From Clavelina lepadiformis (lineage: Eukaryota; Chordata; Ascidiacea; Aplousobranchia; Clavelinidae): a stretch of 64,000 nucleotides of DNA. Of this stretch, positions 38,198 through 51,339 are shown in pieces (positions within the stretch are counted from its first letter, which is position 1; each line of letters starts with the position of its first letter). The stretch covers positions 8,308,001 to 8,372,000 of the forward strand of contig NC_135240.1 of the NCBI RefSeq assembly GCF_947623445.1. The letters are read 5' to 3'. Under the pieces are notes generated by a model, which worked only from the letters and a program-made list of their open reading frames with translations, was not told the origin of the DNA and did no database searches. Made by a program: the position numbers and the translations under genes.

Positions 38198-41100
38198 CAA
38201 TAAAAAAAACATGAGCTACCCTTTGAAATAAACTAGATAGGCAATTAGCAGCATGTTTCTTGCCACTGTGCGAACTCAAAAAACTCTTCTGAGGGTATCA
38301 CCTATGGTCTTATCACCCTATTTGCAAACGCAAGGACGCTCAGCTTGGTACCTTCAGACTTGATGTTTCATGATATGAAAAAACTATGCTGAAAGATTCT
38401 TTATCATGTCCAAAACATAGACAACTGTAAGAACAAGAATTAGTTACTACTTTTATGCCAAAATATAAAACGTATACTGTTAGTTTTATCCCGCTTGAAT
38501 TTCGGTTGCTGCCACACCTACCAAGCGATACAAGCTGATAACCTCCACTTGACTGGGCATATTAAAAAAACAATGTCCCTGTGTTTAGTTCGTTTTACGT
38601 TTTGGGAAACTAGGGGAACCACTTGGAACGTTTTCAAAAATAGTTGGTACAAACAAATGAACGTCGATTTTTGAAGTATCTTTCCATATGCAGCTTCGTT
38701 TACAAGTGGACACTTATCTGTCCGAGTTCTAAAATATTATGAACGTACGATTATAGTTAGCGCTGTATCTGAAACACTTTATCGATTGCTGCTTAGTGCT
38801 GGTATCACGTGAAATTTTGTTTGTTCCATTCTTCCCACTTACGGCCGGCAATATAGCCAATCTTTACTGTAAACAAGGTGAAAAAAAAATATAATGACAA
38901 CGTGTATTCTCAGCAATGAGTAATATTTAACAGCCTCGGCCTTCTCGTATAAAACCAAACAGTACAAAATTTCTTAGAGGTTCAAAATGTTCCATAATGC
39001 TCAGACGATTTGAATCCCGTGTCAAACCCATCAACTCAGTTTCAAGCATGAAAAAGAACAAGCTATCAAAACCGGTACAAAAATTAAGCTATGCAATGAC
39101 TAAATTATTCACAAAGCACTCCAGAGTCTTTCTACCTTGCGTGTAAAGTGCGAAGCGTATTGGTTGTAACAATGAGCATTCATTAAAGTGTTTTGACAGA
39201 TTGGCAAGAAATCAAGGCACTATATATAAACAATTGCAGTTTTTTAAAGGCCGCTGATTAAATCAATTTGGGATTAGCTCAAGCCAATCTGAAATTTGAC
39301 AAACATTACTAACAACAGGCCACATAAGACAGGCGAAATAACGTTTATATTGTTATGACGCAAATATTACGTTGTTGAGGCAAATGTGGACACTTCTTAA
39401 TTGCTGAATTCAGCTGGCAAATCTGGAAGAAGCTGTTTTCATTGTCTTTTAAGTTGCAATGATATAATTATGCAACTGCTATTTCCCGCCCTATTAATTA
39501 TTGCATAACGTTATATTTGCAATAATATACAAATCATTCTTTGTTCACACATAAATTTTATGCAATTAAAGAATAGTTGATTGACAAGTTGTTCCGTAAA
39601 CATGTTTTCTACCTCCGCTACATGTTATCTTATTTTGCAAATATGTTTTCTTCATTGCATTATGAGTTCAACGAATTCAAATCAACACCTGTGTGTGATT
39701 AACGACTTAATTGGTAAACATGTTTGTCTGCACGATTGACGCCGTAACACCCGCAACAATTAAAAACATGAGCTGCCCTTTGACATAAACTAGATAGGCT
39801 ATCAAGAGCATGTTTCTTGCGACTGTGCGAACACACTATTCGCAAACACAAGGACACTCAGCTTGGTACCTTCAGACTTGATTTTTCATGATATGACAAA
39901 ACTATGCTGAAAGATTCTTTATCATGTCCACAACATAGACAACTGTAAGAACAAGAAATAATTACTACTTTTATGCCAAAATATAAAACGTATACTTTCA
40001 GTTTTATCCCGCTTGAATTTCGGTTGCTGCCACACCTACCAAGCGATACAAGCTGACAACCTCCACTTGACTGGACATATTGAAAAAACAATGTCCCTGT
40101 GTTTAGTTCGTTTTACGTTTTGGGAAACTAGGGGAACCACTTGGAACGTTTTCAAAAATAGTTGGTACAAACAAATTGAACGTCGATTTTTGAAGTATCT
40201 TTCCGAATGCAGCTTCGTTTACAAGTGGACACTTATCTGTCCGAGTTCTAAAATATTATGAACGTACGATTATAGTTAACAGCGCTGTATCTGAAACACT
40301 TTATCGATTGCTGCTTAGTGCCAGTATCACGTGAAATTTTGTTTCTTCTGTCCTTCCCACTTACGGCCGGTCAATATAGCCAATCTTTACTGTAAACAAG
40401 GTGAAAAAAAAATATAATGACAACGTGTATTCTCAGCAATGAGTAATACTTAACAGCCTCGGTCTGCTCGTATAAAACCAAACAGTACAAAATTTCTTAG
40501 AGGTTCATAATGTTCCATAATGCTCAGACGATTTGAATCCTGTGCCAAACCCATATCAACTCAGTTTCAAGCATGAAAAAGAACAAGCTATCAAAACCGG
40601 TACAAAAATTAAGCTATGCAATGACTCAATTATTCACAAAGCACTCCAGGGTCTTTCTACCTTGCGTGTAAAGTGCGAAGTGTATTGGTTGTAACAATGA
40701 GCATTCATTAAAGTGTTTTGACAATTTGGCAAGAAATCAAGGCACTATAGATAAACAATTGCAGTTTTATAAAGGCCTCTGATTAAAACAATTTGGGATT
40801 AGCTCAAGCCAATCTGAAATTTGACAAACATTGTGACCTACTAACAACAGGCCACATAAGACAGGCGAAATAACGTTTTAAGTTGTTATGACGCAAATAT
40901 TACGTTGTTGAGGCAAATATGGACACTTCTTAATTGCTGAATTCAGCTGGCAAATCTGGAAGAAGCTGTTTTCATTGTCTTTTAAGTTGCAATGATATAA
41001 TTATGCAACTGCTATTTCCCGCCCTATTAATTATTGCATAACGTTATATTTGCAATAATATACAAACCATTCTTTGTTCACACATAACTTTTATGCAATT

Positions 41101-41288
41101 GAAGAATAGTTGATTGACAAGTTGTTTCGTAAACATGTTTTCTACCTCTGCTACATGTTATCTTATTTTGCAAATATGTTTTCTTCATTGCATTATGAGT
41201 TCAACGAATTCAAAACAACACCTGTGTGTGATTAACGACTTAATTGGTAAACATGTTTTTCTGTACGATTGACACCGTAACACCCGCA
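38198..41288. repeat. 1.55-kb tandem duplication in the spacer of unit C
   Basis: 38198-39755 and 39756-41288 are two direct copies of a spacer block that is single in unit A (about 908-2470) and unit B. The junction joins ACACCCGCA to ACAATTAAAAACATGAG. The second copy has a short deletion near 39830. No gene is inside; several frames appear in both copies only because the sequence is duplicated. Confidence 0.85.
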
Positions 41289-41854
41289 TCGTCATTTTCA
41301 AAATAGATAGTGTTGATTGACACTTATTCCGTTTCGTTAAAGATCCCATTGTTATAATTAAGACTTGACCTATAATACTTCCAGACCAAATAATTTCCTG
41401 TTAATTAAGTGCATCGCATCTCAAGATAGAACCTTGTTTTCTTTCATTCTTCCTATTCAGTGTATATATGTATCATTGCATGCTATAATTTCAGTACAAG
41501 TATTGAGTATTCAGTGTTTTGTGATAGAGAGGATATGAACGAATGAGAAGAGATAGATCATAACAACTCTTTGAACAATTTCCCTCAGTCACCTTGTAGT
41601 GGAGGGACACACGCTTTGATTGTTAACGGGTTCTTAAAATCCTTTTTATGAACACTAGTATTATTGTAATTCTCGTGTTTGTTTGGAGTAATATTGAAAG
41701 CATTGAAAATGAAATTATTTGGATCATCAGTATTTAATGTTATATAATCTATTCAACTGAAGTTTAGGAATTTCATCGATCGAATAATGAAAATACGTCA
41801 TATCAGAAGGAATGCTTGCCTGAACGCATAGAACGCAATACAAAAGACGCAGTA

Positions 41855-42424
41855 CAGTGGGACCTCGTTAATCCGTACCCCGATGAACCGGAGTCCCCGC
41901 TATCCGACACAAAACTGCCGGGAACGGATTTCTTCCTATGCATTTAACCCCTTTAATCCTGAAACCCCGCTGTCCGACTCCGACACAAAAGTTTTGGAAC
42001 AGATGTGCTAAATCAATAGCAATAAAATCCGATAAACCGGATTATTAACAGTTAAGCGAAAATGATTCACGATTGTCCTAATACACTATGTTAGTTTGTT
42101 GACGAAACAATAGCCGATTATTTATCTATGCATAATAACGTTGCGGTCGTTATTGATTCAAAAGTACAGTACTGTACACTAGTATTTTAGAAACGAAAAA
42201 ATAAATTGTTCATCAACAGTAACAAACAACGCTTCCGCGGTCGCAAAAAATACGTACATTACATCGGTTGAGTGCGGCAATCTATTGAAGACATACTGCT
42301 GCAACTCAATCTTGCTATCAGCTTTTGATATCGCATTGCGCAAAGATTGGAAACAGGTCAAAGAAAGTTCAAGACTGGTGGTCCCGCGGGAATGCTTCCC
42401 CACGCAAGAGCGGTTACTGTACTG
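41855..42424. mobile_element. pogo/Tigger-like DNA transposon, 570 bp, TA target
   Basis: Left end CAGTGGGACCTCGTTAATCC, right end AGAGCGGTTACTGTACTG, both flanked by TA; units A and B have the empty site. The two ends pair only in part. Words such as CCCCGCTGTCCGAC near the left end are typical of Tigger-like ends. A minus-strand frame (42179-42403) is open, but I cannot assign it to a transposase. Confidence 0.75.
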
Positions 42425-42811
42425 TATATGTTTCTTGATTAGAGAGTGCAGATGTTCGGCTTAGTAAACGTTGTTTTCTCAGCATTAATAGTTTAATTAT
42501 TAAGTCCACTTTCATGTAGCGCTTATAGATACAGACCAAAAGAAACAGAAAAACTTGAACCAGAACGAACAAGAAAGAAAGCAATAATTTAATGTGCAAG
42601 GTTTTTTAACTGCGGGCAGTGGTACGCTTCCCGCTAATAAGCCCTTATTAAGTCGACATTGGAAGTCGATTATTTTCCAAAATGACAGAACGATAATGCA
42701 AACACTAGATTCCCAATAAGTGGCTTGGGACATGAGCACCGTGTATTTTGGGAGTGTGTGAAGGCAAAATAGGAATTTCGTACTTTCGTATACTTTTGTA
42801 TTCGTAACATA

Positions 42812-43036
42812 TGTTACGTGTTTTGTGCTCGGTTGACGTGTTTGTGCCTTGCGTTTCTGCCTTCGGCCGGAGGCGCTGATGTTTGTAATTGCGCCTTGCT
42901 AGTTGGCGAACGTGTCAGTTTACCGTTGCCTGAGCTGTGAGCAGACGTGCCTGTTTTTACCCTTTATTTTATCAAATACAATTCTACAGTTTAACTTCAG
43001 GTCTATTCGAACCAGCATCAGAAAAGGCCGGTAACA
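42812..43036 (+). repeat. 5' LTR of the gypsy element
   Basis: 225 bp, begins TGTTACGTG and ends CCGGTAACA, so a short TGTTAC/GTAACA inverted repeat closes it. Confidence 0.93.
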
Positions 43037-43039
43037 TTT

Positions 43040-43900
43040 GGCGAGCACGGCAGGACCTGCAGTAAAAAACGTGAAGGAAGAAGGTGACCGAGTTTTATCC
43101 GGGATGAATTTTTTTTGCTCTCCTCCGAAGTTTGAACTTGGAGAAAGTTTTATCTCGTTTTTATCAACGTTTGAAAGTTTCTGCGACAGTGTGGACGCAA
43201 CAGCAGCTGCTCGAAAACATGCTTTTATGGTGAGTTTACCGGAAGATGTTAAGCTGGAAATGATATGCAACGGTGCACGGTTAGCCACCATGAACTATGA
43301 AGAACTAAAGTCCAAAGCTGAGGAAGTTGCTTGTTGCTCGCTTCGACGTAACAAGGCTAAACAGCAGCTTATACAAAGAACCCAAGCTCTCGGCGAAACG
43401 AATCGAAGTTACGTCAACGCCCTTGTCAATTTCGGAGCAATTGCATACCCGAAACCGGAAGATGAAGGTACGAAGAATGACGTCTTGTATAACGCTTTAA
43501 TAGCTGGACTGCGTAACAAACATGAAGCAGAAAGGCTGGTCACGTGCAACATGGAGGTGCAGTGTCCAAAGTTTTTAGATGCTGTCAAAAAGCTATTAAT
43601 GATGGAACCAGAGCATGTGCAACAACACGTTTCCAAAATACAGCCAATGGAGCAGGTCCCATCAGCTCGCGAGGAAATGAAACAAATGATCCAGGATCTG
43701 CGGCAGGAAGTTGACACCTTGCGTGAATCACTATCGGAGATATCGCGGAGGTCTCGTCTTAACCACAATCATCCCTTTCGCCTCCGGGAATCACGCACGT
43801 GTTTTGCATGCGGAGAAAGAGGACACATCAGTCGATATTGTCTTCAACGCAACCGCCAGGAAAACGCCAACGGGGCGGGCACAGGTGTCCGCCCCTGAAT
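43040..43900 (+). other. gag region of the gypsy element
   Basis: Approximate span. Codes for a capsid-type protein with a coiled-coil-prone stretch and, near its end, one CCHC zinc knuckle (CFACGERGHISRYC). Part of the fossil element. Confidence 0.8.
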
Positions 43901-43949
43901 CCATCACCACAGCCAAAACGAGAATTGGTCACTTACAAGATACAGACCG

Positions 43950-46900
43950 TCTCTGCGGAACAATATAGCGGAACCGTTATCGCGATGGCAGGAAAAGCAA
44001 AGCTAAACTTCACCGTTGCCGGAATGGAGGCCACTCGCGACGTTTTTGTTGCGGAGAACTTGTCGGAGTCTTGCATTCTGGGTTTGGATTTTCTTCAAGA
44101 CCATGGTTGCATCGTTGACTATGATGTGATGACACTCAAGGCTGGTGGAGGAACATTACCGCTATTGAGAGAACCAGATGTTGAGCGGGAAGCTGTAATC
44201 GAAGTAATTCGAAGACGAAAAGCTGCGTTTTCACTCTCTAAACGTGATCTTGGCAAAACCAATATTCTTACTCACAGTATCGACACGGGAGACGCTGCAC
44301 CCATACGCCAACACCCGAGAAGAATGTCAGAAGAAAACAAACGAAAGGGCTGTCAATGATTGCACTAAGAAGCATAGTTTTCCTTTGCCACGGATCGATG
44401 ACAGTTTGGATCAACTCTCGGGGTGCAAATATTTCACCACACTAGACCTTAAATCTGGTTACTGGCAAATACCGATGAGTGAAGGCGACCGTGAAAAGAC
44501 AGCGTTTACTTGCCATCGAGGTCTATTCGATTTTAATGTTATGCCGTTTGGACTAGCAAACGCACCTGCCACGTTTCAGCACTTGATGCGGATTGTGCTT
44601 GATGGGGTTGAATGGAATGGTGCATTGGCTTACCTGGATGACATCATTATATATGCACGCACCTTTCAAGATCATCTGCGCAACTTGGACGACGTGCTTT
44701 CCCGATTAGTTGCAGGTGGCCTCAAACTTAAACCGACTAAATGCAATTTGTTCAAAGAAGAAGTTAGATTCTTGGGTCATGTGGTTTCAAAATCTGGTGT
44801 ATCCTGCGATCCGGAGAAAATCTCTGCGGTTTCCAATTGGCCTGTGCCCTCGTCGATAAAGGATGTAAGGCAGTTTTTGGGACTCGCATCATACTATCGC
44901 AAGTTTGTCAGAGATTTTGCCAAAATTGCAGCCCCACTGTACGATTTGACGAAGCCTCAAAAACAGTTCTGCTGGAATGATAAATGTTTACACTCATTCA
45001 ACTTGTTGAAAGACGCACTCGTGACAAACCCGGTATTGAGATACCCGGACTTTACGCAGCAGTTCATCCTCGATACAGATGCTTCAAATTTTTCGCTCGG
45101 CTGTGTTTTGTCACAGATTGTAGATGGTGAAGAGCACCCAGTTTCATACGCAAGTAGGTCTTTAACGAAAGCAGAAAGAAATTATTCCACCACGAGGAAG
45201 GAACTCCTGGCAATTGTTTATGGGGTGCAGAAATTTCGTTGTTATCTTGGCACACCTTTTCTTCTTCGCACGGACCACGCTTCGTTACGGTGGCTGTGGA
45301 CAGCAAAAGAGACATACGGTCAATGTGCGCGCTGGTTTGAAATATTGGCTGATTTTGATTTTAAATTAATACATCGCTCTGGGTCAAAGCACTCCAATGC
45401 AGACGCACTTAGTAGAAGGCCACAGAGCAGCAAAACAAGTGATTCTAATAGCGTCGAAGTAAATCCAGAGAGGTATCCGTTTGAAGTTGAAGAAAACTTT
45501 AAAACCTGTAAGACCTCGACGGAAAGTGTTTTAAGTATTGATCTTCGTGAGGGTTTCGGTTGGACTCCTGATCAAATTTCACAAGCTCAAACGTCCGACG
45601 AACATCTTTTCGTAGTACTAGGTTGGATTAGAGCCGGCGCAAGACCCCCTTTTAAGAAAATTAAGAAGTTGAGCAGTGAGATTCGACATTACTGGTCTTT
45701 GTTTGGAGAGTTTGTTTTAGTACACCAGTGCTTGTACCGCAGTCTGGAAGACACACTGGAAGGAAAACGTCTTCAGCTACTGGTTCCTAAAGAAATGCGT
45801 CCGAGAGTCCTGAAAGAGTTACATGACGCATCACATGGAGGAGGACACATGGGTGTTGATAGAACAGCTGAAAGAGTTTCAAGACGATTTTACTGGCCAC
45901 GCTGGAAAACGGATGTCCGGGAGTATTGTGAGCGTTGCACACTCTGAGATTTACGTAAAGCTCCTTCTAAAACACCAAGAGCGCCCTTGGTACCTTCCGA
46001 GGAGTTGGAGCCGATGCAAAGAATAGAGATTGACGTCCTTGGAGGACTTCCTGTGACACATTCAGGAAATCGTTACATACTGGTAGCCACTGATATGTAC
46101 ACTAAATATATGCAGGCTTGGTCTATGCCATCACAGACAGCCCAAGAAACAGCATTTGTTCTCTATCATAACTGGATGACGATTCATGGTGTTCCGGAGC
46201 GGATTCACAGCGACCGAGGAGGAAACTTTGAGAGCCAGTTGTTTAAAGAGCTTATTGATCTTCTCGGCTGCAAGAAGTCAAGAACTACAGTATACCACCC
46301 TTCTGGGAACGGAGCGGTTGAAAGGGCCAACAGAACCATCCTTTCCATCATGAAGAATTATGTCCAGCGCGATCCACTATCCTGGGATAAATCTCTCTCC
46401 TCAATTTGTGCGACCTATAACGCCAGTCGACACGAAGAGACAGGTGTTTCTCCACATTTCCTTCTGACTGGACGAGAATTGAGATTACCAGCAGATTTGA
46501 TGACTGGACAGCCTTCAAGTCGTCCATCATCATCGGCAATGTTCGATTTACAAGACCGTATGCGACTTGTCCACGAAGTCGTGAAAACGAGACTCGACCA
46601 ACGTCGGCAATCCATGAAAGAACGTTACGACAAGTCGGTATCGAGACAAGCTGAGTTTCAAGTAGGAGACGAGGTCATGCTGCGAAACACTGTCATATCA
46701 AAAGATGAAAAGCGAAAGTTTCACCTCCCTTATTCAGGCCCCTACGAAGTTGTTGAGACTTTTCCGCCGGTAAATTATCTGATTCGCAACCACGAACGTA
46801 CGTTAAGAGTACATTTTAACAGGCTAAAGCTAAGCAGAGGAGACCATCATACAGGGATGCCTTCCTATAATCAAGCTAGTTGCCCAGAAGATGTCCCCCA

Positions 46901-47070
46901 GCAACTAGACATGCCCTTGACTGGAGCTTACTTTTTTAATAGGCCTAACCGATCAAATGCAAATCGTCACGAGAGTAACAATTTTAATAACGTTTGCAAC
47001 TCCCGAAATAACGGTCGACTTCGCCGAAGCCCACGTCGCACTATTCGTTACCCAGACGTCGAAACGTATT
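43950..47070 (+). other. pol region of the gypsy element
   Basis: Approximate span. Domains in order: aspartic-protease-like segment (about 44.0-44.15 kb), reverse transcriptase with YLDD (about 44.4-44.9 kb), RNase H with DTDAS (about 45.05-45.4 kb), and integrase with an HHCC zinc motif and DDE core including HSDRG (about 45.8-46.75 kb). The strand and order are those of Ty3/gypsy. Broken; see the whole-element entry. Confidence 0.85.
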
Positions 47071-47682
47071 AATTGTTTATTGTGTGATGCTTGATGCTAT
47101 GTTGTTGACTACTTTCCTATGATTTGTGTTTTATATACCACAGTTTCACATATACCAAGTACGATGGTATTTTATTTCGGATCCGTTATATATCGTCTAT
47201 TTTAGCTATCAATCTCACGTTTTTATACCTTTTGTTGTGTTATTGGCATGAAGCATTATTTGTAACCCACCTTTATTGTGTTTGTACTATTGTTTTGGTA
47301 TAGTCAAAAAATGTTTGAATTTCTTTTATAACAAGTTATTTAAAATTTTGCTGTGGTTTTCAATGTAATGTTTGTATTTATATTATTTACATAGAAATGC
47401 TTTACCTTGATTTCCGTTTGTTTTTATTGGTGTGATAATCATAATTTTTTCGCTACTGCACCGTTTTGCTGAGTTTGAGGAATCGTTTTTGTAAAGTTTT
47501 TTTTTGTGGCCCACTGTGGCATACGTGGTCGACAATTTTCTTCAAGATTAACACATTATCTGGGTAACAGAAGTCTAGAGGTTGCTTCGTGATTATATTG
47601 CAATTTGTCGTTTTATTTTCCATATATTAGCTTGTGGCCAGTTTTGTTAATGTCGAGGAGAAATTTATTGGAGGGGGAGGAG

Positions 47683-47907
47683 TGTTACGTGTTTTGTGCT
47701 CGGTTGACGTGTTTGTGCCTTGCGTTTCTGCCTTCGGCCGGAGGCGCTGATGTTTGTAATTGCGCCTTGCTAGTTGGCGAACGTGTCAGTTTACCGTTGC
47801 CTGAGCTGTGAGCAGACGTGCCTGTTTTTACCCTTTATTTTATCAAGTACAATTCTACAGTTTAACTGCAGGTCTATTCGAACCAGCATCAGAAAAGGCC
47901 GGTAACA
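47683..47907 (+). repeat. 3' LTR of the gypsy element
   Basis: 225 bp, two substitutions from the 5' LTR. Preceded directly by the polypurine tract. Confidence 0.93.
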
Positions 47908-48308
47908 CATATACTAAGCCGTTAACTTACTTATTGCCTTGCTGAGTTGTAAAATATCAAGCTAGCCAGTAGGCTACCACGCCTTGAATAGAGAAGCTCT
48001 GAGCGTTATTACTGTGTTGGCTCAGGAACTGGCCAGTTGCAGTTCAGCAGTTGGAGAGTTGGAGAGTACGTTCGAGTGTCAAATTAGTCACCACATGCTG
48101 AACACACCATTTATCACATGCAGACGTATGGACGTTTGATTGTGTGTGTCAGCAGGACTCTCACAAATGAAAACCAGAAAATCCCTGAAGCTATGCCAAA
48201 TAATCCCTAGATAGCATGCAAAATCCATAAACCATAATTAGCGCGTTATACTATTATGTTATCACAAAGGCGATTATTTTTTGACCTAAAAACTGAAACG
48301 ATCGCAAA

Positions 48309-48974
48309 TGATCTTTTATTGTCTTCAGCATTATTTTAAATGACATAAATTAGGTAGAGCGTGAAATTTCATGCTATATTCCCTGCTGAATACTAATTCC
48401 TTAGGGTATTCACGCATTCGACTGTAAAACACGGTTTCTTTGTGACGAAATAGAACGTAAATCATTACAACGTAATAAATCCTTGAAGTCAGTTTTTGTA
48501 GTCCTACAATGTAGGTGGTACGAAAAAGCTGCATGAACCAAAAAAGTGGTACGCGGGTAGATAAAATTTGGGAACCACTGCAAGACAATTGTTTAAAATT
48601 TGTTTGCGACTTTTCAATCACACGATTGCTGTTGATCTGTACTACGTAGAACAAGCTGCAGGCTAGGCTAGCAAGGTTGCAAATACTTACAGATTTGTAT
48701 AGAACAGCTCTTTTAGTAATTTTTTTGAGGCTTTGTTAATGTCAGACTTTACAAGTGACTCTTACGTGTATAGGTAGCAGTTTCAGTGTGGAATGCTCAA
48801 TATAGTTTTGGGGTTACTAGCTAGCTTTATCAGTTGATCTTTAACAAGCTTATTATTGTAAATAATGTTATTAATAAACTGTAGTTGTCTTGTCCATTTC
48901 ATGCACTCGCATGGCCCGCTTGTCTAAGTTTAAATATTTTTTGGCCCCCGATCTGAAAAGCTTGCCCACCCCTG
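48309..48974. mobile_element. Remnant of nested hAT-like elements (unit C)
   Basis: Right parts of the inner and outer hAT-like elements of unit B. The left ends are missing, with the same junction as in unit A (4875). It ends CCCACCCCTG followed by CTCTAA. Confidence 0.8.
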
Positions 48975-49496
48975 CTCTAAAGTTACATGATGTATCTAAA
49001 GCAAAACATAAGCAAGAGCTGATTCACAATAAGTAAACAATGGGCCATTTACAACAGTATAAAGTAGGCTACAAGGTGTACAATGTAAAATGACAAGTTC
49101 ACCTACAGTGCAACCTATACAGTCTACAACAGGCATGCACAACACAAAACAGTACACGGGCCGTTTTAGCGAAACCTCTGACACCACGACCATGCACTAT
49201 GTAAAAAATTTTGACTTTGTAAACAATTTTGACAAATATTTGACTTGTTTTGACAATTTAAAAAATAATCGCCCTACTTATCATATTACCTTAAAGATGG
49301 CTAGTGGGGGTAGATTGTTTACATGCAAAAAGCGAAATCTTAGTAAGTACTTTATACCTACCAACAATTTTAAAAATCCCTAGATCATCAAAATCTCTAA
49401 ACGTGTCCCTAAAAAGGGTTAAAATTTGCAATTTGGAACTAAACCCTAAAAGTGAGAGCGCTGTGTGTGAGATTTCTTGTAGACCTACATCTAGAA

Positions 49497-49853
49497 CAGT
49501 GGTGACGAACCCGTTCGCTGTCGCGGGCCACTTCATTAGTTACAGCTGAGTAAGCGGGCCGCACAACTTTTAAGTCATATGACTATGTAGTTTTTTTATA
49601 AACGATTATCAGCTTTGACCATCCTAACGTGGTGTCACAAAATTTTGCAAGAAACACAAACATTACAAATGCAATTTAAAATTCCTCCCGGACGCAAAAT
49701 TTAACCCTAAATTCCGGACATGTCCGGAATTTTCCGGACGGTATGACAACCCTTATCCTATAAGTCCTATATGCCTTGCATGTATGGGCGTTTGTCAAAT
49801 CGTTTGGTGGGCCGCACAAAATTGTTTGGCGGGCCGCAGGTTCGTCACCTCTG
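49497..49853. mobile_element. hAT-like MITE, 357 bp
   Basis: Ends CAGTGGTGACGAACCC and GGTTCGTCACCTCTG, with GGGCCGC words near both ends, flanked by perfect 8-bp duplications ATCTAGAA (49489-49496 and 49854-49861). The empty site is in unit A near 6011. Inside, 49660-49755 is a truncated AGGGTT-family fragment (CCGGACATGTCCGG, ending ACAACCCTTA). Confidence 0.9.
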
Positions 49854-49861
49854 ATCTAGAA

Positions 49862-50379
49862 TGATAAATAATAATTAGCCTATGCAGTATTTCCTGTTGA
49901 TAATAGCAAATATTATCTATACAAGAAGATCTACGAAGGGTGATTATGTGGACGCCGTGCCTAGTATATACTGTTGCAATATGTTTTTTGAGGTAACGCG
50001 GAAAAAAGCAAATGATGCAGTTTCCACTTTTTTATCTACCAACATATAAAGAAACACTCAGTCAATTTTAACTAATTTGTTTTGTTCAGTTCGTTACCTA
50101 ATCTAATTTCCTGTTACAATAGAGGAAAACTTTTAGACATTAATACAAGAATTGCTCCAGCTCAACGCAACGGCGGTTTGGAACTTGTGCAAACTCCTTT
50201 TGTAGAAACGTCGTCGCAAAACACAAGGGGAAGGAAGGAACAGTTTCTTTTGATTCAACGTCTGACCCAGCAAAAGCCGATAAGTCAAAAGTGACCGAAG
50301 CTACAAAGTAGACACAGCCTCGTCGCAGAGTTTCTTTTTGGGAAAAGAAATTTGTCAATTTCTCTTTTGCAACGAAACG
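49862..50379. other. Upstream region of P3
   Basis: Same as the regions before P1 and P2, with the acceptor-like GTTACAATAG near 50121. No separate gene. Confidence 0.5.
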
Positions 50380-51339
50380 ATGAACTCAAAAGATAGCTTG
50401 ACGAAACATGTAAAAGAAATTTTCAAGTGCAAGGTTTGTGACAAAGATATTAAAAAAGATAATTACGCAGCTCACACTCGAACCCATACTGGGGAAAAAC
50501 CATTCAAATGCGATCAATGTGGAAAATGTTTTACTCAAAAAAGCAACTTGAAAACTCATTTGAAAAGTCATTCTACAGAGAAACCTTTCACGTGCCAAGT
50601 TTGTGAAAAATCGTTTGCTTTAAAACAAACTTTAAAATCCCATATGAAAACACACACTGGAGAGAAGCAACATCCCTGTGAAGTTTGTGAAAGATTATTT
50701 GCAAGAACGGGAGCGAGACAATCTCATATGAAAGTGCATACTGGTGAACGCTCACATAAATGTGAGCTTTGTGATAAATCATTTTCCCAAAAAAATAATT
50801 TGAAAAGTCATATGGTTGTTCACACCCGGGAAAAGCCATACTCATGTCAAATTTGTAACAAAGGGTTCTCTCATCGGAGCACAGTGATAACTCATATGAG
50901 AACTCACACTGGTGAACGACCGTATTCATGTAATCTTTGTGAGAAAACTTTCATTCGATCGTCTAATCTAAGGACCCATCAGAAAATTCATACAACGGAT
51001 TCAAAATGTTTTACTTGTACAATCTGTGAAAAAACATTTCGTCACCTCCGAAATCTAAATAACCATACAAACATGCACAAAGGACGGAAGAATTACTCAT
51101 GTGATTTTTGTCTGATGTCTTTTCGGGAATCAGGCCATTTATCCAATCACATTCGAACGCATACTGGCGAACGTCCTTACTCTTGTCAACATTGTGATTA
51201 TAAAGCAGCTACAAATTCTACCTTAAAAAGGCACGTCAGAACTCAACACACAGGTGAGTGCCCTTATGTTTGCGATGTGTGTGACAAATCATTTACTCGG
51301 TTGGATTACTTAATAGCTCATATGTGCAAAGAACATTAA
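50380..51339 (+). CDS. C2H2 zinc-finger protein P3 (11 fingers)
   Basis: Open frame of 319 residues from ATG 50380, layout as P1, with all zinc ligands present. Finger 2 differs from every other copy at contact positions (Gln at -1 and Asn at 3, against Leu and Thr), and finger 4 has Arg at -1. Fingers 5-9 match P1 almost exactly, which fits recent common origin or gene conversion. AATAAA is at 51510-51515. Head-to-head with M3 across a 12.8-kb spacer. Probably a nuclear DNA-binding protein; the target is unknown. Confidence 0.9.
   Translation: MNSKDSLTKHVKEIFKCKVCDKDIKKDNYAAHTRTHTGEKPFKCDQCGKCFTQKSNLKTHLKSHSTEKPFTCQVCEKSFALKQTLKSHMKTHTGEKQHPCEVCERLFARTGARQSHMKVHTGERSHKCELCDKSFSQKNNLKSHMVVHTREKPYSCQICNKGFSHRSTVITHMRTHTGERPYSCNLCEKTFIRSSNLRTHQKIHTTDSKCFTCTICEKTFRHLRNLNNHTNMHKGRKNYSCDFCLMSFRESGHLSNHIRTHTGERPYSCQHCDYKAATNSTLKRHVRTQHTGECPYVCDVCDKSFTRLDYLIAHMCKEH

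Larger units (their letters stand above)
42812..47907 (+). mobile_element. Ty3/gypsy LTR retrotransposon, young, about two breaks
   Basis: A 5.1-kb element with two 225-bp LTRs that differ at two sites, flanked by the 4-bp duplication CATA (42808-42811 and 47908-47911). The empty site is seen in units A and B. A primer-binding-site-like TGGCGAGCACGG starts two bases after the 5' LTR. A polypurine tract GAGGGGGAGGAG abuts the 3' LTR. Internal order is gag, protease, reverse transcriptase, RNase H, integrase, the Ty3/gypsy order. No envelope gene is seen. It is nearly complete in length but has about two breaks in pol, so it is treated as a fossil. Low LTR divergence points to recent insertion, after unit C had formed. 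Confidence 0.93.

Noticed and set aside
42179-42403. Minus-strand frame inside the 570-bp pogo-like element, as a transposase
   Set aside because: No DDE or helix-turn-helix motif is visible in it.
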